A program made the position numbers and the translations under genes. The notes under the pieces were generated by a model that ran no database searches, was not told the origin of the DNA, and saw only the letters and a list, made by a program, of their open reading frames with translations. A stretch of 64,000 nucleotides of DNA from Alphaproteobacteria bacterium (GTDB lineage Bacteria; Pseudomonadota; Alphaproteobacteria; UBA7985; JAUIBT01), in contig JAUIBT010000001.1 of the NCBI GenBank assembly GCA_030428255.1, positions 176,421-240,420 on the forward strand, read 5' to 3'. Below, piece after piece: positions 62,257-64,000 of the stretch. Each line of letters begins with the position of its first letter. The first letter of the stretch is position 1.

Positions 62257-62797
62257 GAAGAATAGACACCCGTTTATCAGACGAAATCCGCAGGAGCGCG
62301 GGTCGCGCACCTTGGCAGGCATAGCCCTTGCTGGCTGGATTGGGCAAGCGCTGTTGCACTGGGTCATGTAGGCGTGACAGCGCGCTGTGCGGACTTGGCA
62401 TAGCGGTTTTGTGCCCCACAAGCCTTGAGGCAGATTAAGCCTTGCTGTTTGGTTGTGGCGCTGTGCTCGCGGGCGGGACTTCTTGCTTGCCCATATAGGG
62501 CCGCGCTGGCTCAAAGGCGCGAACTTACGAGTCGCCCACAATTGGCAGCGAAATGGCCCCGCCCGCCCCGTGCATCCCAGATCGTAGGAAATGACCTCAA
62601 GTGCAGCTTTTCTCGCGAGACGAGGCGCGATTTTCGCGCCCACGCGCGATTTTGCACTTGCTTGCACGGCCGGTCCAGCCCATGAAGTTGGCCATTATTT
62701 GCGGCCAGCGCTTGAGCAAAGAGTTGCCCTGCGCCGCTAGGCGTGCAACCTCTATGCCCTTGCGCCACCGAACAGAACAATAATCGAGACGCACTCT
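62257..62797. other. 541-base intergenic region between selD and fabH
   Basis: No gene is supported. Open frames here are antisense or low-quality. It holds a nested inverted-repeat structure at 62598-62660 (listed separately) and should contain both divergent promoters. No clear consensus pair was chosen. Confidence 0.5.
62598..62660. promoter_or_regulatory. Nested inverted repeats, possible structured RNA or operator upstream of fabH
   Basis: Outer stem CAAGTGCA (62598-62605) with TGCACTTG (62653-62660), 8 perfect pairs. Inside lie a perfect palindrome TCTCGCGAGA (62611-62620) and a second hairpin GGCGCGA-TTT-TCGCGCC (62624-62640). GCGCGATTTT occurs twice (62625-62634 and 62644-62653). It lies about 138 bases upstream of fabH. 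It could be a cis-acting RNA structure or a compound operator. Confidence 0.45.
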
Positions 62798-63769
62798 ATG
62801 AAACACGCTTGCTTCGTAAGCTGTGGAAGCTACCTGCCAGAGCGCATCGTGACCAACGATGACATGGCCGAAATCGTCGAGACCTCAGACGAGTGGATCA
62901 AAGCGCGCACGGGTATTCACCAGCGCCATTTCGCCGACGAAGGCGAGCTGACCTCCGATTTGGGCACCAAGGCCGCGCAGCAAGCGCTGGAGCGCGCCGG
63001 GCTGAAGCCTGAAGACATTGATCTGATTATCTGCGCCACCACCACGCCTGACCTGACCTTCCCGTCCACCGCCAGCATCATTCAGCGCAAGCTGGGCGTG
63101 CCGGTCTGCCAGGCTTTCGATATCCAGGCCGTGTGTTCTGGCTTCATCTATGGCCTGAGCACCATCAACGCCTTTTTGTCTTCTGGCCAGGCCAAGCGCG
63201 CGCTGCTGATCGGTGCTGAGACTTTCTCTCGCATTTTGAACTTCGAAGACCGTGGCACTTGCGTGTTGTTCGGTGACGGCGCTGGCGCGGTCATCTTTGA
63301 ATCGCTGGATGGGGAAGCCGAACTTCAGCAGCGCGGCATTATTGATACCAAGGCTTACTGCGACGGAACCCTGACCGACCTGCTTTATGTCGATGGCGGT
63401 GTTTCAACGTCTAAGACTGCCGGTCACGTGCGCATGTCGGGTCAGGAAGTCTTCAAACACGCGGTCGAGAAGATGGGCCAAGCCGTGGTAGACATGATGG
63501 CCAAGCACAGCCTGAGCGTCGACGATCTGGACCTATTTGTACCGCACCAGGCGAACCAGCGCATTTTGAACCAGTTGATGCGCAACCTGAAGCTGCCAAA
63601 GGAAAAGATGATTTCCTGCATGGCCCTGCATGCTAACACCTCGGCGGCCAGCATTCCTTTGGCGCTGAATTTGGCGGTCGAAAGTGGTCGCGCCAAGAAG
63701 GGCGACCTTTTAATGATGGAAGCCTTGGGCGGTGGCCTGACTTGGGGCACAGCCTTGTTGCGGCTCTGA
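62798..63769 (+). CDS. fabH: 3-oxoacyl-[acyl-carrier-protein] synthase III
   Basis: 323 residues. Catalytic triad: Cys113 in QAVCSGFIYGL, His250 in FVPHQANQRI, Asn280 in LHANTSAASIP. It starts fatty acid synthesis by condensing acetyl-CoA (or a similar primer) with malonyl-ACP. The usual plsX neighbour is not upstream: the gene is divergent from selD. The stop is followed immediately by a tandem repeat array that runs to the window end. Confidence 0.96.
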   Translation: MKHACFVSCGSYLPERIVTNDDMAEIVETSDEWIKARTGIHQRHFADEGELTSDLGTKAAQQALERAGLKPEDIDLIICATTTPDLTFPSTASIIQRKLGVPVCQAFDIQAVCSGFIYGLSTINAFLSSGQAKRALLIGAETFSRILNFEDRGTCVLFGDGAGAVIFESLDGEAELQQRGIIDTKAYCDGTLTDLLYVDGGVSTSKTAGHVRMSGQEVFKHAVEKMGQAVVDMMAKHSLSVDDLDLFVPHQANQRILNQLMRNLKLPKEKMISCMALHANTSAASIPLALNLAVESGRAKKGDLLMMEALGGGLTWGTALLRL

Positions 63770-63770
63770 T

Positions 63771-64000
63771 CCCGCAAACCCCGAGCATAGCGGCGGTGGA
63801 TTTGCGAAAGCAAACCCGCAAACCCCGAACGTAGCGGCGGTGGATTTGCGGAAGCAAACCCGCAAACCCCGAGCGTAGCGGCGGTGGATTTGCGGAAGCA
63901 AACCCGCAAACCCCGAGCGTAGCGGCGGTGGATTTGCGGAAGCAAACCCGCAAACCCCGAGCGTAGCGGCGGTGGATTTGCGGAAGCAAACCCGCAAACC
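63771..64000. repeat. 44-bp tandem repeat array, running off the window edge
   Basis: Five full 44-base units (63771-63814, 63815-63858, 63859-63902, 63903-63946, 63947-63990) plus 10 bases of a sixth. Units 3-5 are identical; unit 1 has CATAG and GCGAAAG variants, unit 2 a GAACG variant. Each unit has TTTGC-GGAA-GCAAA, a 5-bp stem with a GNRA-type loop, and GGATTTGCG can pair with CGCAAACC in the next unit. There are no unique spacers. The minus strand is open in all three frames, but because 44 is not a multiple of 3 this reads as a shadow, not a gene. Confidence 0.95.

Noticed and set aside
62257..62667. N-terminal extension of the selD fusion
   Set aside because: The open frame upstream of 62256 has no family similarity, and the FAD-binding motif begins normally after the chosen start.
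63442..63997. Long minus-strand open frames over the 44-bp repeats (up to 167 residues)
   Set aside because: The repeat has no stop codon on that strand in any frame and its length is not a multiple of three, so all three frames stay open by chance. The frames also run antisense into fabH.
63771..64000. CRISPR array
   Set aside because: The units are contiguous, with no unique spacers, and no cas gene is nearby.

Overview
This window looks like chromosomal DNA from a free-living, probably marine, alphaproteobacterium. Base composition is fairly GC-rich. Several gene orders are typical of Alphaproteobacteria: rpoZ-rsh-acpS-lepB-rnc-era on one strand, dapA-smpB beside a lytic transglycosylase, and a YfgM-like gene followed by bamB and der. 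The window also carries a DUF2794 gene and an ABC1 kinase of alphaproteobacterial type. The order or genus cannot be fixed from the sequence alone. No phage, insertion sequence, CRISPR array or plasmid gene was found.

Layout. 0-7.4 kb: taurine uptake and breakdown (partial tauA, tauB, an oversized tauC, tpa, xsc), closed by a clear terminator. 7.5-18.9 kb: mixed housekeeping genes (1-Cys peroxiredoxin, DUF1223, AzlCD, DUF2794, YfgM-like/BamB/Der, fatty acid desaturase, ABC1 kinase, oligoendopeptidase F). 19.1-27.9 kb: acyl-CoA synthetase, tRNA-Pro(CGG), rplT/rpmI, a CoxG-like protein with an unrecognised partner, a HlyIII-type membrane protein, tRNA-Gly(GCC), a YbaK/ProX deacylase, a CnoX-like thioredoxin, a Lon-substrate-domain protein and a UPF0434 protein. 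27.9-37 kb: the era-rnc-lepB-acpS-rsh-rpoZ block, folK, an NYN-domain protein, smpB and dapA. 37.3-45 kb: lytic transglycosylase and a PLP dehydratase, then a four-gene carnitine-type catabolic operon (BKACE, carnitine dehydrogenase-thioesterase fusion, SDR, acyl-CoA dehydrogenase). 45-53.7 kb: dnaE, Gfo/Idh/MocA oxidoreductase, a second acyl-CoA dehydrogenase, an MDR oxidoreductase and class I fumarase. 53.9-58.8 kb: a polyamine-type ABC importer. 59-62.3 kb: mnmH and a FAD/NAD oxidoreductase-SelD fusion (selenouridine in tRNA). 62.8 kb to the end: a stand-alone fabH followed by a 44-bp tandem repeat that runs off the window.

How the genes work together. Taurine enters through TauABC, is deaminated by Tpa to sulfoacetaldehyde, and is cleaved by Xsc to sulfite and acetyl phosphate. 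Carnitine would be oxidised and cleaved to acetoacetate and glycine betaine by the 40.6-45 kb operon. Together with the polyamine-type importer this suggests an organism that scavenges small nitrogen- and sulfur-bearing osmolytes. SelD would make selenophosphate for MnmH; no selenocysteine machinery is visible here.

No clearly new defence or mobile system was found. The points most worth a second look are non-coding or architectural: the 44-bp array after fabH, a nested inverted-repeat structure upstream of fabH, a cluster of TTCGCG half-sites and a perfect 9-bp inverted repeat upstream of the polyamine-type importer, large extra segments in both ABC permeases (TauC and PotB-like), and strong stem-loops directly after both solute-binding-protein genes.
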